Shown: piece by piece, positions 1-8,294 of the stretch
Layout: the number at the start of each line of letters is the position of its first letter
How positions within the stretch are numbered: position 1 is the first letter of the stretch
Origin: CAYJAY01 sp964370715
GTDB taxonomy: Bacteria; Bacillota; Clostridia; Oscillospirales; Ruminococcaceae
Assembly (NCBI GenBank): GCA_964370715.1
Contig: CAYJKJ010000001.1
Coordinates: 186,001-250,000 of the forward strand
DNA length: 64,000 bases
Direction of reading: 5' to 3'
Notes under the pieces: generated by a model
Seen by the model: the letters and a program-made list of their open reading frames with translations, nothing else
Database searches by the model: none
Told to the model about the DNA's origin: nothing
Made by a program: the position numbers and the translations under genes

Positions 1-1
1 T

Positions 2-1666
2 TTATTGATTATCCTGTAGAGCTTCATAATCAGTTTCACCGGTGCTTATCTTAATAACGCTGTCGATATCATAAACAAATATCTTTCCGTCACCAATGTT
101 GCCTGTGTAAAGGGCTTCTTTAATCGTTGTTATAATCGTGTCAAGCGGTATTTTTGCAATGACGATTTCGACCTTAACTTTTGGTCTAAGCGAAGTTTCA
201 ACCAAAACGCCCCTATACATATTGCCCTTTTGCATACCATAACCCAAAACGTTTGTGACGGTCATTCCGGTTATTCCAACGTTATCTAGGGCTGTTTTTA
301 GTTGTTCAAATTTAGATTGATTTAAAACAACTACAACCTTTTTCATAACATAATCAGAAGTTGATTGATCGACAACCGGAATAGCTTTTGCAATCTCAGC
401 AACTTCCGGCGATTGTTCAGGTTGTGATTTAAAGTTGGTTCCCATCGGAACATGAACAAAGTCGGCATAAGAATTTACTAGCCCATGTTCTTCGATATCG
501 AGACCCGCTATCTCTTCTTGTTTTGTAACCCTTAAGCCAACGGTGTATTTAATTCCAAGGAACACCGCAGTCATCGTCACAGCAACCCACGCTATAACCG
601 CTAACACTCCGATAGTTTGAACTGCAAGATAGTTTAATCCACCGCCATACAGCGCACCGCCTTCAAGAGCGAACACACCAACCAATATAGTTCCGACTGC
701 GCCACACATTCCATGCACGCCAACTGCACCGACAGGGTCGTCTATCTTCAAAACCTTTTCGACAAACTCGATGCCAAACACCACCACGAATGCCGAGATA
801 GCACCGATAAAAAACGCACCAACGGGGGAAACTTGGTCGCACCCCGCTGTTATTGCAACAAGCCCGGCGAGCGCTCCATTAAGCGTCATCGAAACGTCGG
901 GTTTTTTATATCTAATCCACGTTATAACCATAACGAGAGCGGCGGCAGCAGCCGCTGCAATATTTGTTGTAACAAAGATGTTTGATGCTGTTTCTATCGA
1001 ACCGTCGGTCATCGAGACGGTTGAACCGCCGTTGAAACCAAACCAACAGAACCAAAGGATGAAAACCCCCAAAGCGCCAAGCGTTAGGCTATGCCCCGGA
1101 ATGGCTTTTGCTTTTCCGCTTTTGGAATACTTCCCGATACGAGGTCCTAAGATCTTTGCGCCGATAATCGCCGCAACGCCGCCCACCATGTGAACCGCCG
1201 TTGAACCGGCGAAATCATGGAAACCGAGCTGTGAAAGCCAACCGCCGCCCCAAATCCAATGCCCCGAAATGGGATATACAAAAGCGCTCAAAGCAACGCT
1301 ATATATACAGTATGACGAAAATTTCGTTCTTTCCGCCATTGCACCCGAAACGATGGTTGCCGCCGTTGCGCAAAACACCGTTTGGAATATAACGAAAGCG
1401 GACGACGGAACGGAGCTGCTATAATCGCCTTGTATGAACAGATCAATTCCGCCAACAAAAGCGCCGTCTCCTGCGAACATAAGCCCAAAACCTATGAACC
1501 AAAAGAACAAAGAGCCTAGCGAAAAATCCATAAGATTTTTCATGATGATGTTACCTGCGTTTTTTGCACGGGTGAACCCCGTTTCAACCATTGCAAACCC
1601 TGCTTGCATAAAGAAAACAAGCGCCGCCGCAAGCAACGTCCATATTGTATCTACTGCTGAAAACAT
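2..1666 (-). CDS. amt: Ammonium channel AmtB fused to a PII signalling domain
   Basis: Membrane channel for ammonium joined at its C-terminus to a PII (GlnB) domain, so uptake and its nitrogen sensor sit in one chain of 554 residues. Residues 1 to about 405 give the usual eleven hydrophobic helices with Amt motifs (GFAMVETG near residue 23, HMVGG near 159). A linker leads to a PII domain from about residue 442, with the QKG start of the T-loop, TGNIGDGKIFV (B-loop) and STGET (C-loop). The T-loop is about two residues shorter than in E. coli GlnB, and the usual modified tyrosine is replaced by valine (RGVLV instead of RGAEY), so uridylylation looks impossible. It lies 75 bp downstream of glnN with a terminator-like hairpin between them, which should lower its expression. 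Fusion architecture is sure; the regulatory reading is inference. Confidence 0.95.
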   Translation of the reverse strand: MFSAVDTIWTLLAAALVFFMQAGFAMVETGFTRAKNAGNIIMKNLMDFSLGSLFFWFIGFGLMFAGDGAFVGGIDLFIQGDYSSSVPSSAFVIFQTVFCATAATIVSGAMAERTKFSSYCIYSVALSAFVYPISGHWIWGGGWLSQLGFHDFAGSTAVHMVGGVAAIIGAKILGPRIGKYSKSGKAKAIPGHSLTLGALGVFILWFCWFGFNGGSTVSMTDGSIETASNIFVTTNIAAAAAAALVMVITWIRYKKPDVSMTLNGALAGLVAITAGCDQVSPVGAFFIGAISAFVVVFGIEFVEKVLKIDDPVGAVGVHGMCGAVGTILVGVFALEGGALYGGGLNYLAVQTIGVLAVIAWVAVTMTAVFLGIKYTVGLRVTKQEEIAGLDIEEHGLVNSYADFVHVPMGTNFKSQPEQSPEVAEIAKAIPVVDQSTSDYVMKKVVVVLNQSKFEQLKTALDNVGITGMTVTNVLGYGMQKGNMYRGVLVETSLRPKVKVEIVIAKIPLDTIITTIKEALYTGNIGDGKIFVYDIDSVIKISTGETDYEALQDNQ

Positions 1667-1694
1667 AATTTAAAATCTCCTTTTTTGTTAAAAT

Positions 1695-1728
1695 AAAAAA
1701 GGTGTACTTGAAAAAAATCAAGCACACC
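1695..1728 (-). terminator. Terminator-like hairpin between glnN and amt
   Basis: On the minus strand an 11-bp stem (GGTGTGCTTGA with TCAAGTACACC, one G-T pair) is followed by a run of six T. No promoter-like sequence fits in the remaining 30 bases before amt, so this probably acts as a partial terminator that sets amt below glnN. Confidence 0.75.
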
Positions 1729-1741
1729 CCATTGTGTAACG

Positions 1742-3829
1742 TTAGTTGACGCTATAGAGCAGTTCTCCATAGGTCGGAAGACCCCAATGTCTTTTTGGTA
1801 TAATCGTTTCAAGCTCATCCACCATAAGCCGTGTTTCGGTCATCAGCGCAAAAACAGTGTTTCGATAGAACTTCGCAAGTTCAAGGCAATCTTCGATGCT
1901 CTTTGTTTTTATCAAAGCACTTTCAAGCTTCTCAACGTTTTGATAAATTTCTTTCGAAAGCCTTGAGCAGTTTTCAACCAACTTTTGTTCCAAACTGCTG
2001 TCGATGTTAAACGCCGATTTATTGGCTATAATCGTTAATAGTTCGTTTTGGAAACTAAGCGAAAACCCTAGAATTTGTTTTGAAATTATCTCGTTAAAGC
2101 TAAGCGCTTCGATGTGAACCGTCTTTTGATAGCTTTCAACCAAAATTTCATAGCGAGCATGAACTTCGCTTTCGGTGAAGATGCCGTGTTTGGTGAACAG
2201 TTCAACATTCTTCGGTTTAATATACACCGGCAACGCTTCGACTGCGGTTTTAAGGTTTAACAGCCCACGTTTTTCGGCTTCCTCTACCCATTCATCGCTA
2301 TAGTTGTTTCCGTTAAATATAATCTGTTTGTTTTCTCTGATAGTCTTGCGAACCAGTTTCGCCAGTTGTTCGTTAAAGCTTTCTGCGTTTTCAAGAATAT
2401 TTGCAAACTCGCCGAGCACCTCCGCAACTATCGTGTTAAGCACGATGTTAGGACCCGAAATCGAAAACGTTGAACCCAACATTCTAAATTCGAATTTGTT
2501 TCCCGTAAAAGCAAAAGGCGAGGTTCTGTTTCGGTCGGTTGAATCTTTTGGGAAGTGTGGCAAAACGCTAGCGCCAAGTTCCATCTCTTCCTTTTTCGTT
2601 CCGTTATATTCTTCTTTGTTTTCAAGCGCTTCTAAAATGTCGGTTAGTTCATCACCCAAAAACATTGAAACTATAGCGGGCGGAGCTTCGTTTGCCCCTA
2701 GCCTGTGATCGTTTCCGGCGTTTGCAACTGAAAGGCGAAGCAGGTCTTGATAATCGTTAACCGCTTTTATAACCGCAACCAAAAATAAAATAAACTGTGC
2801 GTTTTCATGGGGAGTTTCGCCCGGTTCGAGAAGGTTTGTTCCGGTGTCGGTCGAGAGCGCCCAGTTGTTGTGTTTTCCCGAACCGTTTACGCCGGCAAAC
2901 GGTTTTTCATGCAACAGACAAGCAAGGTTATGTCGGTCTGCTATAACCTTCATAAGCTCCATAGTTAGCTGATTGTGGTCGGTTGCTATGTTTGCTGTCG
3001 TAAAGATAGCCGCCAGTTCATGTTGCGCGGGCGCTACCTCGTTATGTTTTGTCTTTGCCATGACACCCATCTTCCAAAGCTCATGGTCGAGCTCTTTCAT
3101 AAATGCCGCAACACGTGGTTTAATTGTTCCAAAATAATGGTCATCAAGTTCTTGGCCTTTGGGCGGTTTTGCTCCAAAAAGAGTTCTTCCGCAATACATC
3201 AAATCGGGGCGTTTTAAAAACATCTCTTTGTCGATTAAAAAATATTCCTGTTCGGGGCCTACCGTCGAATTAACCCTTTTTGCTGTCGTGTTTCCGAAAA
3301 GGCGAAGTATTCTCAACGCTTGTTTGTTAACAGCCTCCATCGAACGCAAAAGCGGCGTTTTTTTGTCGAGCGATTCCCCCGAATAGGAGCAAAATGCCGT
3401 TGGTATGCAAAGGGTGTCGCCTTTTATGAACGCATACGATGTTGTGTCCCAAACGGTGTAGCCCCTCGCTTCAAATGTGCTTCTGATGCCTCCGCTCGGG
3501 AACGACGAAGCATCCGGCTCGCCACGAACCAATTCTTTGCCCGAAAACTCCATGATAATTTTGCCGTTTCCAACGGGGGAGATAAAGCTGTCGTGTTTCT
3601 CGGCGGTTATTCCTGTCATCGGCTGGAACCAGTGGGTGAAATGTGTTACACCCTTTTCGGTTGCCCAATCCTTCATGGCAGTTGCGACGACGTTTGCCAC
3701 ATCGATGTCAAGATGGCGACCTAGTTCTATAGTTTTTTTAAGCGCTTTGTATATATCTTTCGGAAGCCGTTCTCTCATAGCCTCGTCGCCAAAAACAAGG
3801 CTTCCGAACATATTCGTTATATTGTTCAT
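1742..3829 (-). CDS. glnN: Type III glutamine synthetase
   Basis: ATP-dependent condensation of glutamate and ammonium to glutamine in the cytoplasm. At 695 residues it has the length of the type III (GSIII) class, well above GSI at about 450-470. The catalytic-domain signature VNGSGKHNNWALST lies near residue 315, with the conserved NRTSPFAFTGNKFEFR block near residue 435. The N-terminal beta-grasp part (FTHWFQPMTG, GGIRSTFEARGY) is also typical. The start is the ATG with MNNITNMFG. The gene follows the sugar-amidotransferase-like gene by 29 bp and precedes amt, so ammonium import and assimilation are co-transcribed. Its promoter is probably the one at 5074-5102, with the hairpin at 5021-5059 as attenuator. 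Confidence 0.96.
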   Translation of the reverse strand: MNNITNMFGSLVFGDEAMRERLPKDIYKALKKTIELGRHLDIDVANVVATAMKDWATEKGVTHFTHWFQPMTGITAEKHDSFISPVGNGKIIMEFSGKELVRGEPDASSFPSGGIRSTFEARGYTVWDTTSYAFIKGDTLCIPTAFCSYSGESLDKKTPLLRSMEAVNKQALRILRLFGNTTAKRVNSTVGPEQEYFLIDKEMFLKRPDLMYCGRTLFGAKPPKGQELDDHYFGTIKPRVAAFMKELDHELWKMGVMAKTKHNEVAPAQHELAAIFTTANIATDHNQLTMELMKVIADRHNLACLLHEKPFAGVNGSGKHNNWALSTDTGTNLLEPGETPHENAQFILFLVAVIKAVNDYQDLLRLSVANAGNDHRLGANEAPPAIVSMFLGDELTDILEALENKEEYNGTKKEEMELGASVLPHFPKDSTDRNRTSPFAFTGNKFEFRMLGSTFSISGPNIVLNTIVAEVLGEFANILENAESFNEQLAKLVRKTIRENKQIIFNGNNYSDEWVEEAEKRGLLNLKTAVEALPVYIKPKNVELFTKHGIFTESEVHARYEILVESYQKTVHIEALSFNEIISKQILGFSLSFQNELLTIIANKSAFNIDSSLEQKLVENCSRLSKEIYQNVEKLESALIKTKSIEDCLELAKFYRNTVFALMTETRLMVDELETIIPKRHWGLPTYGELLYSVN

Positions 3830-3858
3830 TTGTTTATCAGACCATTCTTTTTAAATTT

Positions 3859-4977
3859 TTATTTTTGTTTCCAAATTGGATCTTTTAACACCCATTTTCC
3901 ATAGCTGTCTTTTTCAAACAGATCTTTATTATATAATGTGTCGAGAATTGCATAAAACTCTCTTTCGGAATATCCACAGAAATCGCAGAAATCTCTAACA
4001 CAAAGAACATCGAGTTCGCCGTCTTTTTCTTTGATAATCTCGATCGCTTGTTCTCTTGTCAACATTCCGTAGCGAACAAATCTCGAACCATAATCTGTTC
4101 CGGCTGCATGGCCGAATTTCGGGTATTTAAGCCAGCTATGAACAAGATAAGCTCTGCTGTCTATTTGGTCAAAGTTTTCATAATGGTGGGTTCTGTCCCA
4201 TTCGTGGGTAAGGTCGTGGAAACCTCTCGATTTTGCGAATTGATAGTTTTTATAGCTGTTCCATGGTAGGAAATAGCTCATGTAGATAGGATCAAGTTTT
4301 TGCATCTCTTCAATGCTTGGTGCAATCGTTAGCGAAAGATCCTTTTCGGTTACGCCGTTACCGAGCAGTTCCTCCATCGGCATTCCAACAGCAACGCCGT
4401 TTTCGATTTGACCCTTTGCCGAATATGTTTCTTCGTCTTCGTTTCCGCCATATTCAAAGCTCACGTTTTCGCCATAGCAAAGCATCGGAACGTTGAATTT
4501 AAGCGCCATGTGAAGAGGGAAGGTGTAGATAAGGCGGTCGACATACCATGTCGGTTTTCCGTATTTTTCAAAGAACTTGCGCATTAAAACTTTTTGAACT
4601 TTGATGTTTGGTTTACAGCTTATTATGGTGCAACCAAACTCTTCGCTGATGTTTTTGATGTTGTGTATTCCGGCATCGGTCATCGGGAAGTTGTCTTCAA
4701 CGGTGAACAATATCGGGTTCATTCCCATAACTTCTTTAAGCATATAAACTTGGAAGTGGCTATCTTTTCCTCCCGAAACAGCAACCGCACAGTCATATCC
4801 GCCTGGGCCGTTGCACCCTCTGTATTTATCACAAAGTTTTTCAAATTCCTTAAATCTTGCATCCCAATCAACATTCTTGCGCCCCTCAAAGTGGGTGCAA
4901 GCGCTGCAAACTCCGTCTTTATCAAAGGTGATACCCGGGCGAGTGTCCGGCATTGCGCATTTAGTACAGTATTTCAT
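3859..4977 (-). CDS. N-acetyl sugar amidotransferase-like PP-loop enzyme
   Basis: Member of the N-acetyl sugar amidotransferase family (WbpG/PseA type), cytoplasmic ATP-pyrophosphatases that put an amidine nitrogen on UDP-linked acetylated sugars. Of 372 residues, the N-terminus has a zinc-ribbon CTKCAMPDTRPG with a second CSAC pair near residue 24. The PP-loop SGGKDS is near residue 70. A second CDFCG motif lies near residue 330. Family members normally work with HisH/HisF-like glutaminase and synthase subunits and sit in flagellin or O-antigen loci; none of these is present here. It is instead the first gene of a nitrogen operon (then glnN and amt), 35 bp below a promoter-proximal terminator hairpin. 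The family call is firm, the substrate is unknown, and the context hints at use of free ammonia or a role tied to nitrogen supply. Confidence 0.85.
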   Translation of the reverse strand: MKYCTKCAMPDTRPGITFDKDGVCSACTHFEGRKNVDWDARFKEFEKLCDKYRGCNGPGGYDCAVAVSGGKDSHFQVYMLKEVMGMNPILFTVEDNFPMTDAGIHNIKNISEEFGCTIISCKPNIKVQKVLMRKFFEKYGKPTWYVDRLIYTFPLHMALKFNVPMLCYGENVSFEYGGNEDEETYSAKGQIENGVAVGMPMEELLGNGVTEKDLSLTIAPSIEEMQKLDPIYMSYFLPWNSYKNYQFAKSRGFHDLTHEWDRTHHYENFDQIDSRAYLVHSWLKYPKFGHAAGTDYGSRFVRYGMLTREQAIEIIKEKDGELDVLCVRDFCDFCGYSEREFYAILDTLYNKDLFEKDSYGKWVLKDPIWKQK

Positions 4978-5011
4978 ATTTCTTATTCTCCGTTCTTTTA
5001 TTTAATTTCAT

Positions 5012-5059
5012 AAAAAAAAACAAAGACGCCATGAACAGTAATTGTTCACAACGTCTTTG
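5012..5059 (-). terminator. Promoter-proximal attenuator hairpin of the nitrogen operon
   Basis: On the minus strand an outer CAAAGACG/CGTCTTTG stem and an inner TGAACA/TGTTCA stem, joined by G-T pairs, form one long hairpin followed by nine T. It begins only about 8 bases after the expected transcription start and ends 35 bases before the first gene, so nearly all of the leader is terminator. That is the layout of an attenuator. Confidence 0.75.
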
Positions 5060-5073
5060 TTGTTTATGTGTGT

Positions 5074-5102
5074 ATTCTATCACATGAATTTGGCTTTGTC
5101 AA
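5074..5102 (-). promoter_or_regulatory. Sigma-A-type promoter of the nitrogen operon
   Basis: Minus strand: TTGACA (5097-5102), 17-bp spacer, TAGAAT (5074-5079). Transcription should start near 5067 and run straight into the hairpin at 5021-5059. The 315-bp gap from 4978 to 5292 holds this promoter, the attenuator and the terminator of the next gene; nothing else was seen. Confidence 0.75.
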
Positions 5103-5246
5103 CAAATATTTCAAAAAAAGTTTGGTTATTATTTTTTTGATTAATCCCTGTTGACGATTTTCGCCGAAAAATAAAGGTTTAACTAAAACAAATTTTATAT
5201 AAGTGTTTGTTTTTTAACAGCATCCAGGATAGTCAATGATATAAAA

Positions 5247-5284
5247 CAACGGCCAAGGGCAACTCCCCTAACCGTTATTTTTTA
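5247..5284 (-). terminator. Terminator after the flavoprotein gene
   Basis: AACGG/CCGTT outer stem (5248-5252 with 5272-5276) plus an inner AGGG/CCCT stem, directly behind the stop codon at 5293. T-rich sequence follows on both strands, and no gene converges here, so it mainly ends the 5293-8062 unit. Confidence 0.65.
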
Positions 5285-5292
5285 AATCAATG

Positions 5293-6513
5293 TTATTTAC
5301 ACATTTCTTTTAATGCTTCTATTGTTATCCCCTGTTCCATTTTAGAAACTATCTTTGAATCGTTAATCCAAACCGCACAAGGAGAGCTGGTTACACCTAG
5401 AAGTTTTGCTAAACCATCCGATTTATATGTGTCGACAGCGGTGAATTTTATATCGCTGTTTTCTTTCTTGAACTGCTCAAACACCGCTAGCAACTCACGA
5501 GAAGCCGTGTCCGCCGCATTGTAAACATAAACAAGGGATGGGTTTCCGTGGTTTAAGAGCTGTTGTTCATAGACTTCTTGTTCTGCTATAAACTTTTCAG
5601 CGCTGTAGCCTGCTATTGCTCCGTCGCCGACTGCAGTTGCTACTTGTTTTAAGAATTTAGCCCTAACATCTCCGGCAGCAAATACGCCGTGTACGTTTGT
5701 TTCCATCTTTTCGTTTGTAATAAGTTGCCCTGCACGATCCATATCAAGGATATCCTTGAAAATCTCGGTGTTGGGAACATATCCGATAAATAGGAAGCAA
5801 CTATCGACCGCAACAGGTATCTTTTCGTTTGTTTTCAAGTTTTTCAAAACGACCTGTTCAAGATTGGTTTCGCCCTCGAAACTATCAACAACGGTGTTCC
5901 AAACAAACTCCATCTTCGGGTTTGCCAAAGCTTGAGCTTTTGCGATTTCGTTGCAGTCCATTTTGCCTGTATCATGCATAACCGACACGATAACTTTTTT
6001 TGCAAATTTAGTTAGGAACATTCCTTCTTCTATAGCCGCATCTCCGCTTCCGATTACCATGACGGTTTTGTCGGAATTTGAAGCCGCATCGCAAGTAGCG
6101 CAAAAAGAAATCCCTTTATCATACAGATATTTATCTTCGTTCAACGCTCCTGTCAAACGGGGTTTTCCTCCGCTTGCAACGATAACAACCTTTGCTTCAT
6201 AAGTTGTTCTAAACGTTTCAACCTTTTTAACTTCGCCCTCTAAATCAACAGATTTCACATCGGTTAATTTAAATTTAACGCCAAATCTTTTTGCTTGTTT
6301 TTGAAATTCATTCATAAGGTCTATTCCGGAAGTGCCGTCGGGAAATCCCGGATAGTTTTCTATCTCTGATGTATAAGTAGCCAAACCACCAACAAGTGAT
6401 TTTTCGATTAACAGTGTTTTAAGCTTTGCACGACCACAGTATATTCCGGCAGTCATTCCCCCTGCACCGCCGCCTATGATGACTACATCATATTGCTCCA
6501 CCTTTTTTTGCAT
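5293..6513 (-). CDS. Thioredoxin-reductase-like flavoprotein with thioredoxin-fold tail
   Basis: FAD/NAD(P)H-dependent disulfide reductase of the thioredoxin reductase family, 406 residues against about 310 for plain TrxB. The FAD-binding GGGAGG is at residues 14-19, the redox pair CATC at 138-141, the second nucleotide site VIGSGDAA near 153-160, and the FAD-closing GVFAAGDVR near 285. The extra 80 or so C-terminal residues look like a thioredoxin fold, but the place where CxxC should be reads NAADTASRE, so only a lone cysteine (SSPC) near the cis-proline position remains. It starts after a good AGGAAGGA site and lies 21 bp below the YedE half, so it probably supplies electrons to the sulfur or selenium carriers of this unit. 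Flavoprotein class is sure, electron acceptor unknown. Confidence 0.88.
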   Translation of the reverse strand: MQKKVEQYDVVIIGGGAGGMTAGIYCGRAKLKTLLIEKSLVGGLATYTSEIENYPGFPDGTSGIDLMNEFQKQAKRFGVKFKLTDVKSVDLEGEVKKVETFRTTYEAKVVIVASGGKPRLTGALNEDKYLYDKGISFCATCDAASNSDKTVMVIGSGDAAIEEGMFLTKFAKKVIVSVMHDTGKMDCNEIAKAQALANPKMEFVWNTVVDSFEGETNLEQVVLKNLKTNEKIPVAVDSCFLFIGYVPNTEIFKDILDMDRAGQLITNEKMETNVHGVFAAGDVRAKFLKQVATAVGDGAIAGYSAEKFIAEQEVYEQQLLNHGNPSLVYVYNAADTASRELLAVFEQFKKENSDIKFTAVDTYKSDGLAKLLGVTSSPCAVWINDSKIVSKMEQGITIEALKEMCK

Positions 6514-6534
6514 AGGTTATCCTTCCTATTTTAT

Positions 6535-7083
6535 CTACATAAAATATTTCTTAAGTAATATACTACCAAAATAAGCGCCTACCAACAAAAACGCAGCAAA
6601 GACCCATCCTGATAGAGAGAATGCCGAAATAGCGGAAAAAAATGCACCAATGTTACAACCTAGCGCAAGCCTTGCGCCGTAACCCATCATCAAACCGCCT
6701 AGAACAGCCGCAACAACCTGTTTTAAAGACTTAATTTTTTTAATTTTGAATTGCGAAGCCAACAATGTTGAAAGCATAGCGCCAAAGATAATGCCGATAT
6801 TTCTAATCGAGCCACCGTCTGCAAAAAATCCGCCGGCAATAGTGTTTTGCGCTTTTTCGGAAGCAAAGTATGCCCATGTGCTAACATCTCCGCCAAAAAG
6901 CTCATAAACCCAAGCGCCCCAATTTGCAAAAGTGCTGGTTACCCCCCACGCTCCACCTAGAGTGGCTATATGCGCAATTTGAAAAACACCAAGTAAAACA
7001 GCTCCTGCCACATAAGTTAGTGGTTCAGATAACAGTTTTTTATAAAATGAATTTTTACCAAGTGCAATAAAAAATTCTTTCAA
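6535..7083 (-). CDS. YeeE/YedE family transporter, C-terminal half
   Basis: Membrane protein of 182 residues with about five hydrophobic segments, corresponding to the second half of YeeE/YedE proteins. That family includes the E. coli thiosulfate importer TsuA (YeeE) and the selenium-linked YedE. The conserved cysteine segment ARLALGCNIGAFFSAIS lies near residue 142, and the family-typical GGSIRNIG near residue 80. The first half is the separate gene at 7367-8062, with a TusA carrier between them, so the transporter is probably a two-subunit pore. Thiosulfate or another sulfur or selenium oxyanion are the plausible cargoes; the sequence does not decide between them. Confidence 0.85.
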   Translation of the reverse strand: MKEFFIALGKNSFYKKLLSEPLTYVAGAVLLGVFQIAHIATLGGAWGVTSTFANWGAWVYELFGGDVSTWAYFASEKAQNTIAGGFFADGGSIRNIGIIFGAMLSTLLASQFKIKKIKSLKQVVAAVLGGLMMGYGARLALGCNIGAFFSAISAFSLSGWVFAAFLLVGAYFGSILLKKYFM

Positions 7084-7098
7084 AACAAAACCTCCATT

Positions 7099-7326
7099 TT
7101 ATTTCGTTTTTTCAATTACGACTTCCCATTCGCCATCATCTACTTCTTCAATTTCAACATTATGGCCTTGTTTTCTTGCCCATTCAGGAACATTTTTCAT
7201 AGCGCAACTATGATCAATCGCAACCAAAAGGATATCACCTATTGCTAGTTCTTCTAGTTTTTTTTCTGTTTTAATCAAAGGAACCGGGCAAGCCTCGCCT
7301 AGACAATCTAAATTAAATTCTGCCAT
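7099..7326 (-). CDS. TusA/SirA-family sulfur carrier
   Basis: Small cytoplasmic protein of 75 residues with the TusA signature LDCLGEACPVPLIKT at the N-terminus (CPxP with the persulfide-forming cysteine at residue 13). The C-terminal half has the family pattern DHSCAMKNVPEWARKQGH. TusA-like proteins pass sulfane sulfur between enzymes; TsuB-type members act with YeeE transporters. It sits between the two YedE halves with gaps of 15 and 40 bp, which supports a role in receiving the transported sulfur (or selenium). A second copy is at 9184-9417. Confidence 0.92.
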   Translation of the reverse strand: MAEFNLDCLGEACPVPLIKTEKKLEELAIGDILLVAIDHSCAMKNVPEWARKQGHNVEIEEVDDGEWEVVIEKTK

Positions 7327-7366
7327 GATTATAATCTCCTCATTAATAAATTATTTTTTTTTAATA

Positions 7367-8062
7367 TTATTCCGCACTACCCATTTTTTTAATCTGCCAT
7401 TTAACTGCCGCAATATACAATAGAGCTATTATTGCAAATTGAACGACCAAGGCGCCAAACCAGCCGAATAAATCCGGCAAGAATATTTTCGGTGCATTTT
7501 CATTAAGTGTTCCCCAAAAAGCGCCTACATCATGAGCGCCCCACAAAGAACCTGCAACAAAAAACACTAGTGATAGCATCTGCATTGTAAATCCTTCGCC
7601 AACACGCATAACTGTTCCCGAAGCGCAACCACCTGCAATAACCATGCCGATACCAAACAACACAGCTCCTATCATAAGAGGAACTCCAATAGGCGAAACG
7701 CTTTGCATATTGATGCTTTCCCCTCCGGATAGATTTGTTCCAAGCTTAATTGCAAAGAACCCGATGCTTCCGATCGACAACGCTACTAGAACCGCTCTTG
7801 TAACCGAAGTGCTTCCGGTTATGCAAGGATCACGAAAAGCTGCGGTGAAGCAGAAACGTGACCGCTGTAGAATATACCCGAAAATTATACCAAATCCCCA
7901 GTAGACCGGAAGTTTAACACTGGTTCCCGATAGATAAAATCCAAAAGCAATAATTGCAATGAATAAAACAATTGCAAAAGGAATTTGACTTTTCTTTGGT
8001 TTTCTAGGTGCTCTTGTGCGTTTTACAGTTGTAGCTTGCTCTGTTTGATTTAAATTTGAAAT
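7367..8062 (-). CDS. YeeE/YedE family transporter, N-terminal half, with probable ATT start
   Basis: About 231 residues; pairs with the half at 6535-7083. Family motifs are RSRFCFTAAFRD (near residue 74) and GGCASGTVMRVGEG in the second half, each with a conserved cysteine. The reading frame is open from 8089 to 7367, and the conserved part clearly continues upstream of the first conventional start (TTG at 7780), which would cut off the first hydrophobic helix and RSRFCF. Upstream of 7780 I find no in-frame ATG, GTG or TTG. A strong AAAGGAGAG site lies at about 8069-8077, and the codon 6-8 bases after it is ATT (8060-8062), giving a sensible soluble, Lys/Arg-rich N-terminus before the first helix. 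So either this is a rare ATT start or the start codon is mutated. Gene identity sure, start inferred. Confidence 0.82.
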   Translation of the reverse strand: MSNLNQTEQATTVKRTRAPRKPKKSQIPFAIVLFIAIIAFGFYLSGTSVKLPVYWGFGIIFGYILQRSRFCFTAAFRDPCITGSTSVTRAVLVALSIGSIGFFAIKLGTNLSGGESINMQSVSPIGVPLMIGAVLFGIGMVIAGGCASGTVMRVGEGFTMQMLSLVFFVAGSLWGAHDVGAFWGTLNENAPKIFLPDLFGWFGALVVQFAIIALLYIAAVKWQIKKMGSAE

Positions 8063-8294
8063 ATTAATCTCTCCTTTCCCTTTGATTTGTTAAAATTATA
8101 TCATATCATTTATCGGAGAGGTTAACTAAAAATTTAATGAGATATAAGAAAAACTGATGACTATAGCCAAAAATTGTGCTACAATGGGTAAAGAACACTG
8201 ATTTTATCAACAAAACCATGAAATTGCACAAAAATAGCTAGATTTCTTGTTAATTACACCTGCTGTTTTTTACGATTTTGTAAAGGAATTATTA

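Noticed and set aside
713..1193. Plus-strand ORFs opposite amt
   Set aside because: They lie fully antisense to a conserved gene, overlap each other in different frames and have no ribosome sites or family features.
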